Positions 19,171 through 27,520 of a stretch of 30,570 bases of DNA are shown here, piece by piece. Below the pieces are notes generated by a model. That model was not told the DNA's origin and made no database searches. It saw only the letters and a program-made list of their open reading frames with translations. Both the position numbers and the translations under genes were made by a program. Within the stretch, counting starts at the first letter, position 1. Each line of letters opens with the position of its first letter. Location of the stretch: positions 1 to 30,570 of the IMG/VR virus record IMGVR_UViG_3300025120_000317; one strand, 5' to 3'. The stretch is from a virus.

Positions 19171-21006
19171 ATGAGTACACCACAAGAAGTAAACCTCGCC
19201 CTTTCAGGGCAGATCGACGCTGTGATGCAGAAATATTTCCCTGATGCCAAAAAGCGTGGGAATAACTACGAGATGGGAGATCTCGACGGGAACAAAGGTT
19301 CCTCCTGCGGGGTTTTCCGAGCGAAGGGAGGCGTGTATCTGGCAAAAGACTCAGCTACAGGCGAGTGTATACCTATACTGTCCCTGATAGCCAGGAAGCA
19401 CCTGAACTGGAAGGAGGCGTTCGTGGAGGCTAGGCGTATCTGCGGTCTGCATGACCTGAAACCAGCAGTAGTGGTCGAGCGTCCTGCTGTGGTTAAAGAC
19501 AGCAGCACTGCTCTAGGACCGATGCGCGGAACGGAGGCGATGAAATACCTATCGCAGGAGCGTGGCCTCTCCGAGGCTGTACTACAGAAGTACGGAATCC
19601 GATCACATAAGCGGTACAGTTCAGTGAACGAGGATTTCTGGGCTGCTAGGTTCTATGATGCTGATGGGAACTACGTGATGCTTAAAAGCACAGGCGTCCT
19701 TCGGAACAACGGAAAAAAGGACATCTGGAGCACTAAAGCGTGGCATACTCTCTGGGGGTGGGACAACGTGCAGGACAACGATAGGAGCATATTGATCGCT
19801 GAGGGGGAGATAGACGCAATGTCCTGGGATCAGATGGATGTAGGGATGCCGTGTCTGTCTGTGCCTAGTGGAGTATCGAACCTAGGATGGATTGATAACG
19901 ATTACGAAGCACTGTCCCGTTTCGAGAACATATACATCTCGATGGATAACGACGAAGCTGGGCAGAGGGCGGCAAAGGAGATAGCTAAACGCCTAGGTTT
20001 GCAGCGGTGTAGAACCGTGCAGTACCCAAGCGACGTGAACGATGCTAATGATTTACTGCGTAAACATCCTGCCGATGCTCCTGCTCTAGTAAAAGCTGCG
20101 GAGTCCAACGATCCTCCTACGTTACGTACAGCAGCAAGCCTAGGATCCGACGTTGCGGATGAAATACACCGATACGAGTCCGAAAAAGCACACAATCCTT
20201 TCATGTGGCCAGAGCTACCGTTTCGATTGCGTGAGGGTGAGTTGGTCACATTAGGTGGTTACGCAGGTCATGGAAAATCTCAGTTGATGTACCAGATGGT
20301 TTTGCACGAAATGGTGGCTAATAATCGCAGGGGATGTGTTGCATCGTTTGAGATACCTAGCTCTTCAATGCTGATGCAGATGCTGTGGATGCAGAACGGG
20401 AAATGCCCAAATCCTGACAAGATTAAGGATGAGGTGCAGGTTCTTGCAGATAAACTTTGGTTTGTGGAGTCCGAGGAGGGTGTGGACAACTCTTGGGAGA
20501 GCATAAAAGATGATTTCCTGTACGCTAACCGAAGGTACGGGTGCGATATATTTGTGATCGACGCATTGATGCACCTCACTGCTAAAGACGATTGGAATGG
20601 TCAGGCTCGTATCGCGAAGCAAGCAGCGAAATTTGCATTAGACAACAGGGTCACTGTGATCCTGATTGCGCACTGCGATGCTAAGAAAGCTACAACAGCT
20701 ATGATGCCAGAGAACGAGCACATTCTGGGAGGTCAGGAAATCGTTGCCTCATCTCACACCGTTGTGTTGATCTGGCGAAACAAGGATAAGGAAAAAAGGA
20801 TAGAGGCTGGAGAACAGGTAGATGGACCTGACGGTAAGTTCTACGTGTCCAAGCAGCGGAACTCTGGTGTCCTCGTTTATAGGGATCTTTGGTATCAAAA
20901 GAGTCGAAGGATGTTCCACACGGATATACAAAATCTAGAAAAACTAGAAAAAAATGAAGAAATGTCAGATTGGGACTTGACAGACTCTGATTTTGATGCC
21001 TTTTAG
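19171..21006 (+). CDS. primase-helicase (TOPRIM plus DnaB-like RecA domain)
   Basis: A 611-residue protein in the manner of T7 gp4. The TOPRIM domain shows ILIAEGEIDAMS (207-218; Glu211) and SMDNDEAG (257-264; Asp259, Asp261). The helicase domain has Walker A GGYAGHGKS (362-370) and Walker B DIFVIDAL (459-466), then VILIAHCDAKK and an arginine-rich end. The N-terminus lacks the four-cysteine zinc finger of most phage primases (only Cys46 and Cys66 are seen in the first 90 residues), so template recognition may differ, or this may mainly act as helicase. The C-terminal tail is acidic and ends in Phe. The start has no SD; eight A precede ATG. Confidence 0.9.
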   Translation: MSTPQEVNLALSGQIDAVMQKYFPDAKKRGNNYEMGDLDGNKGSSCGVFRAKGGVYLAKDSATGECIPILSLIARKHLNWKEAFVEARRICGLHDLKPAVVVERPAVVKDSSTALGPMRGTEAMKYLSQERGLSEAVLQKYGIRSHKRYSSVNEDFWAARFYDADGNYVMLKSTGVLRNNGKKDIWSTKAWHTLWGWDNVQDNDRSILIAEGEIDAMSWDQMDVGMPCLSVPSGVSNLGWIDNDYEALSRFENIYISMDNDEAGQRAAKEIAKRLGLQRCRTVQYPSDVNDANDLLRKHPADAPALVKAAESNDPPTLRTAASLGSDVADEIHRYESEKAHNPFMWPELPFRLREGELVTLGGYAGHGKSQLMYQMVLHEMVANNRRGCVASFEIPSSSMLMQMLWMQNGKCPNPDKIKDEVQVLADKLWFVESEEGVDNSWESIKDDFLYANRRYGCDIFVIDALMHLTAKDDWNGQARIAKQAAKFALDNRVTVILIAHCDAKKATTAMMPENEHILGGQEIVASSHTVVLIWRNKDKEKRIEAGEQVDGPDGKFYVSKQRNSGVLVYRDLWYQKSRRMFHTDIQNLEKLEKNEEMSDWDLTDSDFDAF

Positions 21007-21011
21007 TACGT

Positions 21012-21455
21012 ATGGATACCATAAAATCATTCGAACGATTCTCAGATCCTTGGGAATCAAAGTACGGGACGATGTACCCGTTCGCAGTGACCCTGGAAGG
21101 GTCACCTGATACCGTTTTTGCTAACGGTACTTCCGAGTCCCCTTGGTGGGCAAATGTAGGATCTATCGTAGAAACTGTAGATAAAGGAGAAACCAAGACG
21201 GGTAAGCGTAAGGTTTCTTTTGGAAAGCCAGAGGGTGTACAGCAGCCGACTCGCTCTACACCAGCTACACCAGCACAGGCCAAGGGAGCTGCTAGAGATC
21301 AAGCGATCTCACTAGCTATGATCTTTAAGATCGCTTCTGAACGCGGTGGTACTCCAGCTGAGTCACTGGACTTAGCCAGAGAACTCTGGGACTCGTTTCA
21401 GGAGTTCATCGAATCTCCTACATCAATTTCCTCTTCGGAAGAAGAGGCGTTCTGA
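21012..21455 (+). CDS. single-stranded DNA-binding-like protein
   Basis: A 147-residue protein directly after the primase-helicase. Residues about 20-72 are beta-rich (YPFAVTLEGSPDTVFANGTS, then ANVGSIVETVDKGETKTGKR), possibly a small OB-fold. A Pro/Thr/Ala-rich linker (about 76-92), a helix and an acidic tail SSSEEEAF follow. An acidic tail ending in Phe after a flexible linker is the hallmark of phage and bacterial SSBs, which use it to bind partners. The primase-helicase tail looks similar. It is followed by a strong terminator. SSB is the best guess, not a proven family match. Confidence 0.5.
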   Translation: MDTIKSFERFSDPWESKYGTMYPFAVTLEGSPDTVFANGTSESPWWANVGSIVETVDKGETKTGKRKVSFGKPEGVQQPTRSTPATPAQAKGAARDQAISLAMIFKIASERGGTPAESLDLARELWDSFQEFIESPTSISSSEEEAF

Positions 21456-21474
21456 CGGTTACAATGCACAGCAA

Positions 21475-21517
21475 GGGGGTCTAGGTTTTTCATGTTTTCC
21501 TAGGCCCCCTTTTTTTT
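21475..21517 (+). terminator. intrinsic terminator directly against the next start codon
   Basis: GGGGGTCTAGG (21475-21485) pairs with CCTAGGCCCCC (21499-21509) over eleven bases with one G-T pair. The loop is 13 bases, followed by eight T (21510-21517). The ATG of the next gene begins at 21518. Confidence 0.9.
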
Positions 21518-21826
21518 ATGAACAGAAAAAGAATTGAAAGTGACTTTTTGCCCACCGTGTACTTGTGTCAAGTAGGCGGTTCTTTTAGTTCGTACAGTAA
21601 ATGGGTTCATTCTGAAGGTGCAGACATTGACATCGAGTTCGGAAACGAGCGAGGAGCTTGTTGGAGAAACGGATCGTACATTTTAATTTACGTTCAAGAG
21701 AACTGCAAAGCCGTTATTTCTCACGAAATTTTTCACGCAGTGAACTACACTCAAGAACACACTAGTTGTCCTGACGAAGAGTTCGGGGCGATGTGTACAG
21801 AATTCTTAGCCTCCAACTTATTATGA
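21518..21826 (+). CDS. small zincin-like (HExxH) metallopeptidase
   Basis: A 102-residue protein with AVISHEIFHAVNYTQEH (HExxH at 69-73) and the acidic CPDEEFGAMCTEFL (Glu87 or Glu88 could be the third ligand), the form of minimal phage zincins. The N-terminus is short and beta-rich (YLCQVGGSFSS). The ATG abuts the U-tract of the terminator at 21475-21517 and no SD is present. It ends in an ATGA overlap with the next gene. The substrate is unknown; a host target or a virion protein are both possible. Confidence 0.7.
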   Translation: MNRKRIESDFLPTVYLCQVGGSFSSYSKWVHSEGADIDIEFGNERGACWRNGSYILIYVQENCKAVISHEIFHAVNYTQEHTSCPDEEFGAMCTEFLASNLL

Positions 21827-22485
21827 ATAGATTGCTGATAATCGGAGACCTCCATGAACCTTTTTGTTTAGACAAATATTTTGCGTTCTGCAAAAAGCTG
21901 TACAAGAAAAAGAACTGCAACAGGGTTCTATTCATTGGAGACATCATTGATTCCCATTACAGTTCGTTTCATGAGCAGGACCCAGATGGGATGTCTGCTG
22001 GAGATGAGCTAGACCTGTCTATTAAGAAGGTTAAGCGCTGGTACAGAGCATTCCCAAAGGCTGATGTAGTAATAGGGAACCATGATAGGATCGTATCCCG
22101 TAAGGCGTTTAGTGCAGGGTTAAGCAAGCGATGGATTCGCAGTTGCCCAGAGGTTCTAGGTACACCTAATTGGAAATTTCACGAAAGTATCCACATAGAT
22201 GGAGTTAAATACTGCCACGGAGAAGGCAAGAAAGGCATCCAAAGGGCTAAGGCCGATATGGTTAATAACGTGCAGGGGCATTATCACACGGAGTGCTACG
22301 TGCAATGGGCGGTTGGTGACTCCTTTCGTGTTTTCGGTATGCAATCTGGATGCGGGATTGACCACGCCAGTTACGCAATGGCGTACGGAAAGCATGGCCC
22401 TAAGCCAGCAATAGCGTGTGGATTTGTGGAGAACGGAGGTCGAAATGATCTTGATGAGGTTAGCGTTTACCCGATGGCATTATGA
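21823..22485 (+). CDS. calcineurin-like metallophosphoesterase
   Basis: The ATG at 21823 overlapping the previous stop (ATGA) is preferred over an upstream in-frame start, giving 220 residues. All motifs of the superfamily are in order: GDLHEP (8-13; Asp9, His11), GDIID (39-43; Asp40), GNHD (85-88), CHGEG (121-125; His122) and GHYHT (152-156; His153, His155). These bind two metal ions to cleave phosphoesters. Phage members act on nucleotides, on DNA or RNA ends, or on protein phosphates; the sequence does not choose. It ends in an ATGA overlap with the next gene, so the three genes form a tight unit. Confidence 0.85.
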   Translation: MNRLLIIGDLHEPFCLDKYFAFCKKLYKKKNCNRVLFIGDIIDSHYSSFHEQDPDGMSAGDELDLSIKKVKRWYRAFPKADVVIGNHDRIVSRKAFSAGLSKRWIRSCPEVLGTPNWKFHESIHIDGVKYCHGEGKKGIQRAKADMVNNVQGHYHTECYVQWAVGDSFRVFGMQSGCGIDHASYAMAYGKHGPKPAIACGFVENGGRNDLDEVSVYPMAL

Positions 22486-22826
22486 CTGAGTTTGAATATT
22501 TACGATTAATGGTTCAGCCTAAAAGCACCTGTCAGAAAAAGGCTGTTGCTGCTGGTTGCTGGGTTGGAGAGCGGTTTGTTACAGCTGCTAACTATTGCGA
22601 GAACACTGGACAAGTCTGTGACAGGTTAGATCTGCCCACTGGTGCTCAGCCCGATCTTTGTGAATCAGAACACGCTGAGATCAGATTGCTCGATGAGCTA
22701 AAAAAAATTGATCTATCAATGATTCCGAACGTAGTTTGGGTTTATGGGCATAAACACATTTGCCCTGATTGTGCAGAAGCACTTCATCAATTCGGAATTA
22801 GAGAAATTAGAATTAGGGAACATTGA
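22482..22826 (+). CDS. cytidine/deoxycytidylate deaminase-like protein
   Basis: A 114-residue protein with HAE (64-66) in SEHAEIRLLDEL and CPDC (94-97) in HKHICPDCAEALHQFGI, the zinc site of the cytidine deaminase fold. Spacing between the two motifs (about 28) is within the normal range. The N-terminal part has several extra Cys (17, 26, 39, 46, 60) that might bind a second metal. The substrate could be dCMP, a free nucleoside or a modified base. ATG 22482 overlaps the phosphoesterase stop. Confidence 0.75.
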   Translation: MTEFEYLRLMVQPKSTCQKKAVAAGCWVGERFVTAANYCENTGQVCDRLDLPTGAQPDLCESEHAEIRLLDELKKIDLSMIPNVVWVYGHKHICPDCAEALHQFGIREIRIREH

Positions 22827-22827
22827 T

Positions 22828-23097
22828 ATGGTGTATAAAACATTACAAAAGCGTGGGAAAACGTACGGTAGGTTCGCTGACAACGCCGAGATAGCTCAAC
22901 GGCTGAAGCGTGTTGTTCGCGATGGGGTAAAGTACAGCGAACTGCCGTTTGATGTATGCGAGGCTTTCGACATGATACTCAGCAAAATCTCTAGAGCGGT
23001 TACTGCGGATTATAAGCACCTCGATACATATGAGGACATTCAGGGGTACGCCAAGCTGGTTCAGGATAGGCTTAAAAAAGATTCTGAGATGAAGTAA
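22828..23097 (+). CDS. DUF6378-like small protein
   Basis: A longer frame runs from 22744. The ATG one base after the previous stop gives MVYKTLQKRGKTYGRFADNA, 89 residues, and is preferred because the pattern 'L..RGKTYG.FADNAeiaQrLKrv' starts there. It continues CEAFDMILSKISRAV and DIQGYAKLVQDRL. This is the form of a small helical phage family (DUF6378 as I recall it). It resembles MazG-like all-alpha nucleotide hydrolases in style, but no catalytic residues can be pointed to. Confidence 0.65.
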   Translation: MVYKTLQKRGKTYGRFADNAEIAQRLKRVVRDGVKYSELPFDVCEAFDMILSKISRAVTADYKHLDTYEDIQGYAKLVQDRLKKDSEMK

Positions 23098-23140
23098 AAA
23101 AAAGCTTGCATTCCAGAACTGCAAAAGCATCTTTAGTTTT

Positions 23141-23377
23141 ATGTCTAAAGATCTAAAGGTAGAAAATATATCCGATGAGCAAGTTAAGGATCACATGATC
23201 CAAGACCAGTTCAATAATCAGTCAGTTCTTGATATTCTTCAGGGGATGACTTCTAGCGCTCTTGTGAAGTTCGGTCACGATCTTGCTAAGAGAAACGTAG
23301 AGCGAGCCTGGGAGAACCTCACTGGGGCCGATATAGAAGAAATTAAGCAAGAGATTGTGAAACGTGTAGCTAAGTAG
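23141..23377 (+). CDS. hypothetical 78-residue protein
   Basis: A small, charged helical protein (VENISDEQVKDHMIQDQFNN, then WENLTGADIEEIKQEIVKRV). A 43-base gap before it contains GCTTGCA and TGCAAAAGC, a weak imperfect hairpin. The ATG follows TTTAGTTTT without an SD. It ends two bases before the nuclease gene and may be its partner. No family is recognised. Confidence 0.55.
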   Translation: MSKDLKVENISDEQVKDHMIQDQFNNQSVLDILQGMTSSALVKFGHDLAKRNVERAWENLTGADIEEIKQEIVKRVAK

Positions 23378-23379
23378 AT

Positions 23380-24141
23380 ATGCACTTCTATGAAAAAAAC
23401 AGCGATGGGAATGTATCTCTAGTTGATTCCGTAAACAGTATTCCGAAAGCTAAGAAGCACGGGGGTGTATCTCCCTCAGTCACTGGCATTCTCTCTATCA
23501 TGCCAAAGGGACTGTCGGGGTTCGACATGAACATCTGGAGAGAGAACAAGCTTATTGAGTTCACTAAGAAGTACCCAGACGATCCACCAGCGAAGCTCAA
23601 GGAGCGTCTATGGGGGTACAGGACAGACGAAGACGGGACTGAGATCACGTCATCAGAGTTCGGTACAAAGGCCCACGCGGGTCTAGAGGAGGCTCTAAAG
23701 CAGTACCAAGACGGATCTGCTTACTACGGCCCGTACGAGAAGTACGCATCTAAGTTCATAGAGCACATCTCTAGTACTTGTTCCGCTCCAGTACATATGG
23801 AGCTATCAGTTCTAGATGATGAGCTTAACGTCGCTGGGATGCTTGATCTTATTTGCATGAACGATAAGGGGAAGTACGAGCTGTACGACTTCAAGTTCAG
23901 GAACGATAAGAACAAGAGCTACGACACTGACTGTTGCCAATTAGCTATTGAAGCTCAGATTATCTCCAAGCAGTGGGAACTGGATTACATTCCAGACGTG
24001 TTCAGCGTTGTGTTCGACTGCGAGTCAGCGGACATGAAAGTAAAGAAGTGGCCGAAATCTAAGGTGGAATGGGGCATTACTGCCTTCGAGAAGCTGAACG
24101 ATAACTACCAGTTCTTTTCTGGGCTGAACTATGGCGAATAA
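23380..24141 (+). CDS. PD-(D/E)XK exonuclease, RecB/Cas4-like
   Basis: A 253-residue protein with all core elements in order: GTKAHAGLEEAL (His99), MELS (Glu141), VAGMLDLI (Asp156), ELYDFKF (Asp170, Lys172) and CCQLAIEAQ (Gln187). This is the RecB/lambda-exo-like nuclease core used by phages for end resection and recombination. There are no cysteines placed for the Fe-S cluster of Cas4. It sits beside a Holliday-junction-type endonuclease, so the two likely act in recombination-dependent replication or in debranching DNA before packaging. Its end overlaps the next gene by 11 bases. Confidence 0.8.
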   Translation: MHFYEKNSDGNVSLVDSVNSIPKAKKHGGVSPSVTGILSIMPKGLSGFDMNIWRENKLIEFTKKYPDDPPAKLKERLWGYRTDEDGTEITSSEFGTKAHAGLEEALKQYQDGSAYYGPYEKYASKFIEHISSTCSAPVHMELSVLDDELNVAGMLDLICMNDKGKYELYDFKFRNDKNKSYDTDCCQLAIEAQIISKQWELDYIPDVFSVVFDCESADMKVKKWPKSKVEWGITAFEKLNDNYQFFSGLNYGE

Positions 24142-24538
24142 GCTTAAACATAAAGAGATTAAGCCTTACAGAGAAGCAGCCCTTAAGAAACAGAAGGGCA
24201 TAGACCCTATATCTGGGTTGCCTATAACGGACCCCGTTTTAGATCACGATCATAAGACGGGGCACGTTAGGCAAGTACTCCAACGAGAGGTCAACGCTTT
24301 TGAGGGGAAGGTCATAAACGCTTTCAACAGGTACTTTAAACATCTAGGAGTTTCTAAAGAAGACGCAGTAATTCAGTTGGTTGAGTACTGGGGCCAGGAT
24401 TATTCTGAGAACCCAATTCACCCCAAGCACCTAACGGACAAGGATAAGCTTCTAAGGAAGTACAAGAGGCTCCTGAAGCGCTCAAAGAGGGAGAGCACTA
24501 AGGAGAAGTACCGTAAACTTATTTCTGATCTGGATTAG
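24131..24538 (+). CDS. endonuclease VII-like resolvase (His-Me finger)
   Basis: A 135-residue protein with LDHDHKTGHVRQVLQREVNA (38-56), the His-Me finger of T4 endonuclease VII-like enzymes (Asp40, His41, Asn55), followed by a helical part. The CxxC zinc ligands that normally flank this motif are missing: the place of the first pair reads DPISGLPI. So the fold may be held without zinc, or the activity altered. The enzyme would cut branched DNA before packaging. The last gene of the plus arm, its 3' end overlaps the opposing 995-residue gene by 20 bases. Confidence 0.75.
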   Translation: MANKLKHKEIKPYREAALKKQKGIDPISGLPITDPVLDHDHKTGHVRQVLQREVNAFEGKVINAFNRYFKHLGVSKEDAVIQLVEYWGQDYSENPIHPKHLTDKDKLLRKYKRLLKRSKRESTKEKYRKLISDLD

Positions 24539-27506
24539 CGTTTGCTTCGTCAAAAATATCTTGAAGCAAAGAAACAAGAATCGGGTCGTTGTTCGATGCA
24601 AGAACAGTCAACGCTTGATCTGAAGCCAGTACCTTGCCTAGTTCTGCTGAAAGAATTCCTTCTTTGAATAAAAAATCAGGGCTTATTTCTTTTGCTCTTG
24701 TGCTCATACTTCCAAGAGTAGAGCTTCTACCTAACATTGCTGATGTTAAAATCTTAGTTTCCCTCATTGGGTCCGAAAGACTTGATCTCAATCTAAGGTA
24801 AAATCTTACTCCGGTCCTACCTGCTGTTGTTGCAATATTATTGGAATTTCTTGTAACCTGTTGTGCTCCTAGCGACTCAACAAGGGGAAAGGTTTTAACA
24901 ACAGATGAAAAGTTTTTAACGAATCCAAGATCTTCTCCAAATATTTCTTTGAACTTATCGGGATTGTTGTTTATTGCATTTAGTACACCGTCGCCGTCGT
25001 AAACAAAATCTGAACTTCTGTTTTTGGCTAATAAGGCACTTAAAACAGACTGTCTAAATTTCTTTACTGACTCTTCACCTTGTTCACGTAAGCGAAACAT
25101 GAAGTCCCTTATAGTACTATCATCAACAGTGTCTTTTAATGCAGCTTGGCCTAAGCCAGTTTGGTTCCCAATTTTTGCTATATCAGCTACTTTAAAAAGT
25201 TGTTGTGCGGCTATTCTTTCTGCGTCAAACTTTGCCCTTGCAGCATTTATTAACTGTCTTGAAACTTTTCGAGCCTCTGCTTGTCCGAGTCTTGTTCCAA
25301 CAGAAATAACTTGCTGTGCTCCTGATACTGTCGGGTTCACACCTATCTTTGATATTTCCCTTATAGTGCTAAACATATCTCGGTAAAGACCTGATGGGAA
25401 CAGCAAGTCTTGAAGGTTTTCGTTGGCCTGTCCACCTCTGCCTTTAGAGGGATTGGTTATGGCTTGAGACGGGTGCATTGTAAAGGCCCCCTCCCTAATT
25501 AAATACGTCTCCCTCAAGGAATCCATAAATTGTTTTTGTCCTTGCCGAGCTGCGTTCAGCAACGCTATTTCATTAAGGTTTGATGATCCCTTTAAAGATT
25601 CTATTGTATCTTTAAAGATTTCTAAAGTTTTCTTTATGTTTGAAACAGACCCTCCTCCTGCGTTAGATAAAAAGTTTTCCGCGTTGTTTAATGAGATAGC
25701 ATTATTCCATTTCCTTGCTCCCGACACGTCAACAATATCAAGAAGCTGTCCAGCGATTCGATTCTGAACTGGGTCTACGAACTCAGAATAATAATTGTCT
25801 GCCTCCCTAAGAAGTTTTTTACCAGCAGGCTTTAATACATTTAGTCTTTGTGATTTAAAAGTGTTAATAAATTTTCGTCTGTTTATAGCCTGTTCAATAT
25901 CTACACTATTTCTAAGAAGATATAAAGCGTTAAACTGGTTGAAATCCATTGTCATTCTATTGAACTGAGTTGAGGAAGCAAGTTCTGTAAAGGTTTTTGC
26001 TTGTAAACCTTTGATCTGATCGCTGAACAAAGCCACCAACTGGTTAAGCTCTGATTCTGGCAAGAAGCTTTTCATTTTGTTAAAAAAAGAACTTACAAGT
26101 ATTTTGCTTTTGTTATCTTTTGCAAATTTAGAAACCTTGTTGTAGTTCTTGTCTGAAATGTGACCAACTCCCTTTAATAAACTTTGAACTGAATCACTTA
26201 AAGGCATATATATACTTTCAAAGTCTTTTGGGTTTATTTCTGGACCTCCGTTTTTACTTACATTAAATAATTTTCTTGCCTGTTCAGCTAAAGAATTTTT
26301 ATAAAAATCAACGGCTTCTTCCCCTAGAGAATCTGCATTTGCATCTATAATTTTTATATCATTATCTATAGTTTTTGCTACATCCTCAACTCTTCTTTGA
26401 AGACCAGCATCTCTATCCTTTAAAAGTTTTCCGGTTAAATTATCTTCTAAATCCGAAAGCACTTTATTTATACTTTGAAGCTGATCAGCCCCCTCTGCTG
26501 TTTGTCCAGTTATGCGAAAAGTTTCTGCTGTTGCTGGTTGTTCGGGGATAACAGATAGATCTATGCCTCTTTTTCTCGCTTCTTTTTTAAGGTTAGTTAT
26601 TGCCTTAGAAGCTGCTTTAGCTGAATCTGTGGAAACTATTGATTGCCCTATTTTTTTTACTGCTACTCTAGCAGGGCCAAGTCCAAGAATACCGTTTGCT
26701 ACAAATCCCGTTCCCGCCCTGAGTCCAAATCTTTTAAATGACCCAGTTGCGAGATCAATTTCTCCAATATCAGCTTTTTTTAACTCTTTGTTTAGAAGTT
26801 TTCTGAAGGCTATGTTTTGGCTTTCATCAAGACTAGCTTCTAAAGCAGGACCTACGACCAATCCAGCTAAAAAACCCTTTGGACCAAGGAACGCTAATCC
26901 AGTTTCTGTTCCTATTCCAATTAACTCTGGAGAGTATTGATAGCCAAATGTAGCGGCATCGGTAAAGGTAGCACCTTCTTCATTTACTTTTTGAACTCGT
27001 CCGTCATCGTAAGCAATAAAATCTTCGAGAGATCCATCTATAGATATTTTTTGTACTTTACCTCCAGTCTTCAGCTCAAGATACATATCTTTTTCTTCTT
27101 TTACCGCTGAACCTGCTGCTGCTATTCTGTACGCAGAAGGGATACCTGAAGTAATGTTAATAGATTCTTCTGGCTTGTTTAAAACTGTAGCAATTAGCTC
27201 TTCTTTACGTTGCCCTCGTCCTAGTCCTTCTTGGGCTCTAGACTCAAATCTAACACGTTCCCTTTCAGACGAAGAAAGACCCACTCCTGGAATAGAGGCT
27301 ATTCCCAATAAACCAAATCTTTTATCTGGTTTATCACTGTAGTTATCTAGGACGTACGCAGCTCCTTGAGGAGCAGCCCTAGAAGCATCCTCGTATTGCT
27401 GAATAGCAGATTTTTGATCTATTGCAGGTAACGCAAAGAATTCATCTGCAGATATTCCCGTGCTTACTAGAACACCGGATTTTGTTCTGTATTTAAAATT
27501 AGCCAC
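24519..27506 (-). CDS. large internal virion/ejection protein candidate
   Basis: A 995-residue protein starting at GTG 27506 (no ATG nearby; A/T-rich leader). The N-terminus has NFKYRTKSGVLVSTG and a helical part. A Gly/Ala/Leu-rich stretch at about 195-235 (TETGLAFLGPKGFLAGLVVG) could contact a membrane. Residues 300-950 are long helices with coiled-coil character. Size, helical build, a short membrane-like segment and place in the late arm fit the large podovirus proteins ejected with DNA into the cell. No transglycosylase or polymerase motif was found. It converges with the resolvase gene. Confidence 0.55.
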   Translation of the reverse strand: MANFKYRTKSGVLVSTGISADEFFALPAIDQKSAIQQYEDASRAAPQGAAYVLDNYSDKPDKRFGLLGIASIPGVGLSSSERERVRFESRAQEGLGRGQRKEELIATVLNKPEESINITSGIPSAYRIAAAGSAVKEEKDMYLELKTGGKVQKISIDGSLEDFIAYDDGRVQKVNEEGATFTDAATFGYQYSPELIGIGTETGLAFLGPKGFLAGLVVGPALEASLDESQNIAFRKLLNKELKKADIGEIDLATGSFKRFGLRAGTGFVANGILGLGPARVAVKKIGQSIVSTDSAKAASKAITNLKKEARKRGIDLSVIPEQPATAETFRITGQTAEGADQLQSINKVLSDLEDNLTGKLLKDRDAGLQRRVEDVAKTIDNDIKIIDANADSLGEEAVDFYKNSLAEQARKLFNVSKNGGPEINPKDFESIYMPLSDSVQSLLKGVGHISDKNYNKVSKFAKDNKSKILVSSFFNKMKSFLPESELNQLVALFSDQIKGLQAKTFTELASSTQFNRMTMDFNQFNALYLLRNSVDIEQAINRRKFINTFKSQRLNVLKPAGKKLLREADNYYSEFVDPVQNRIAGQLLDIVDVSGARKWNNAISLNNAENFLSNAGGGSVSNIKKTLEIFKDTIESLKGSSNLNEIALLNAARQGQKQFMDSLRETYLIREGAFTMHPSQAITNPSKGRGGQANENLQDLLFPSGLYRDMFSTIREISKIGVNPTVSGAQQVISVGTRLGQAEARKVSRQLINAARAKFDAERIAAQQLFKVADIAKIGNQTGLGQAALKDTVDDSTIRDFMFRLREQGEESVKKFRQSVLSALLAKNRSSDFVYDGDGVLNAINNNPDKFKEIFGEDLGFVKNFSSVVKTFPLVESLGAQQVTRNSNNIATTAGRTGVRFYLRLRSSLSDPMRETKILTSAMLGRSSTLGSMSTRAKEISPDFLFKEGILSAELGKVLASDQALTVLASNNDPILVSLLQDIFDEANANPDQK

Positions 27507-27520
27507 AATAAATTATATTT

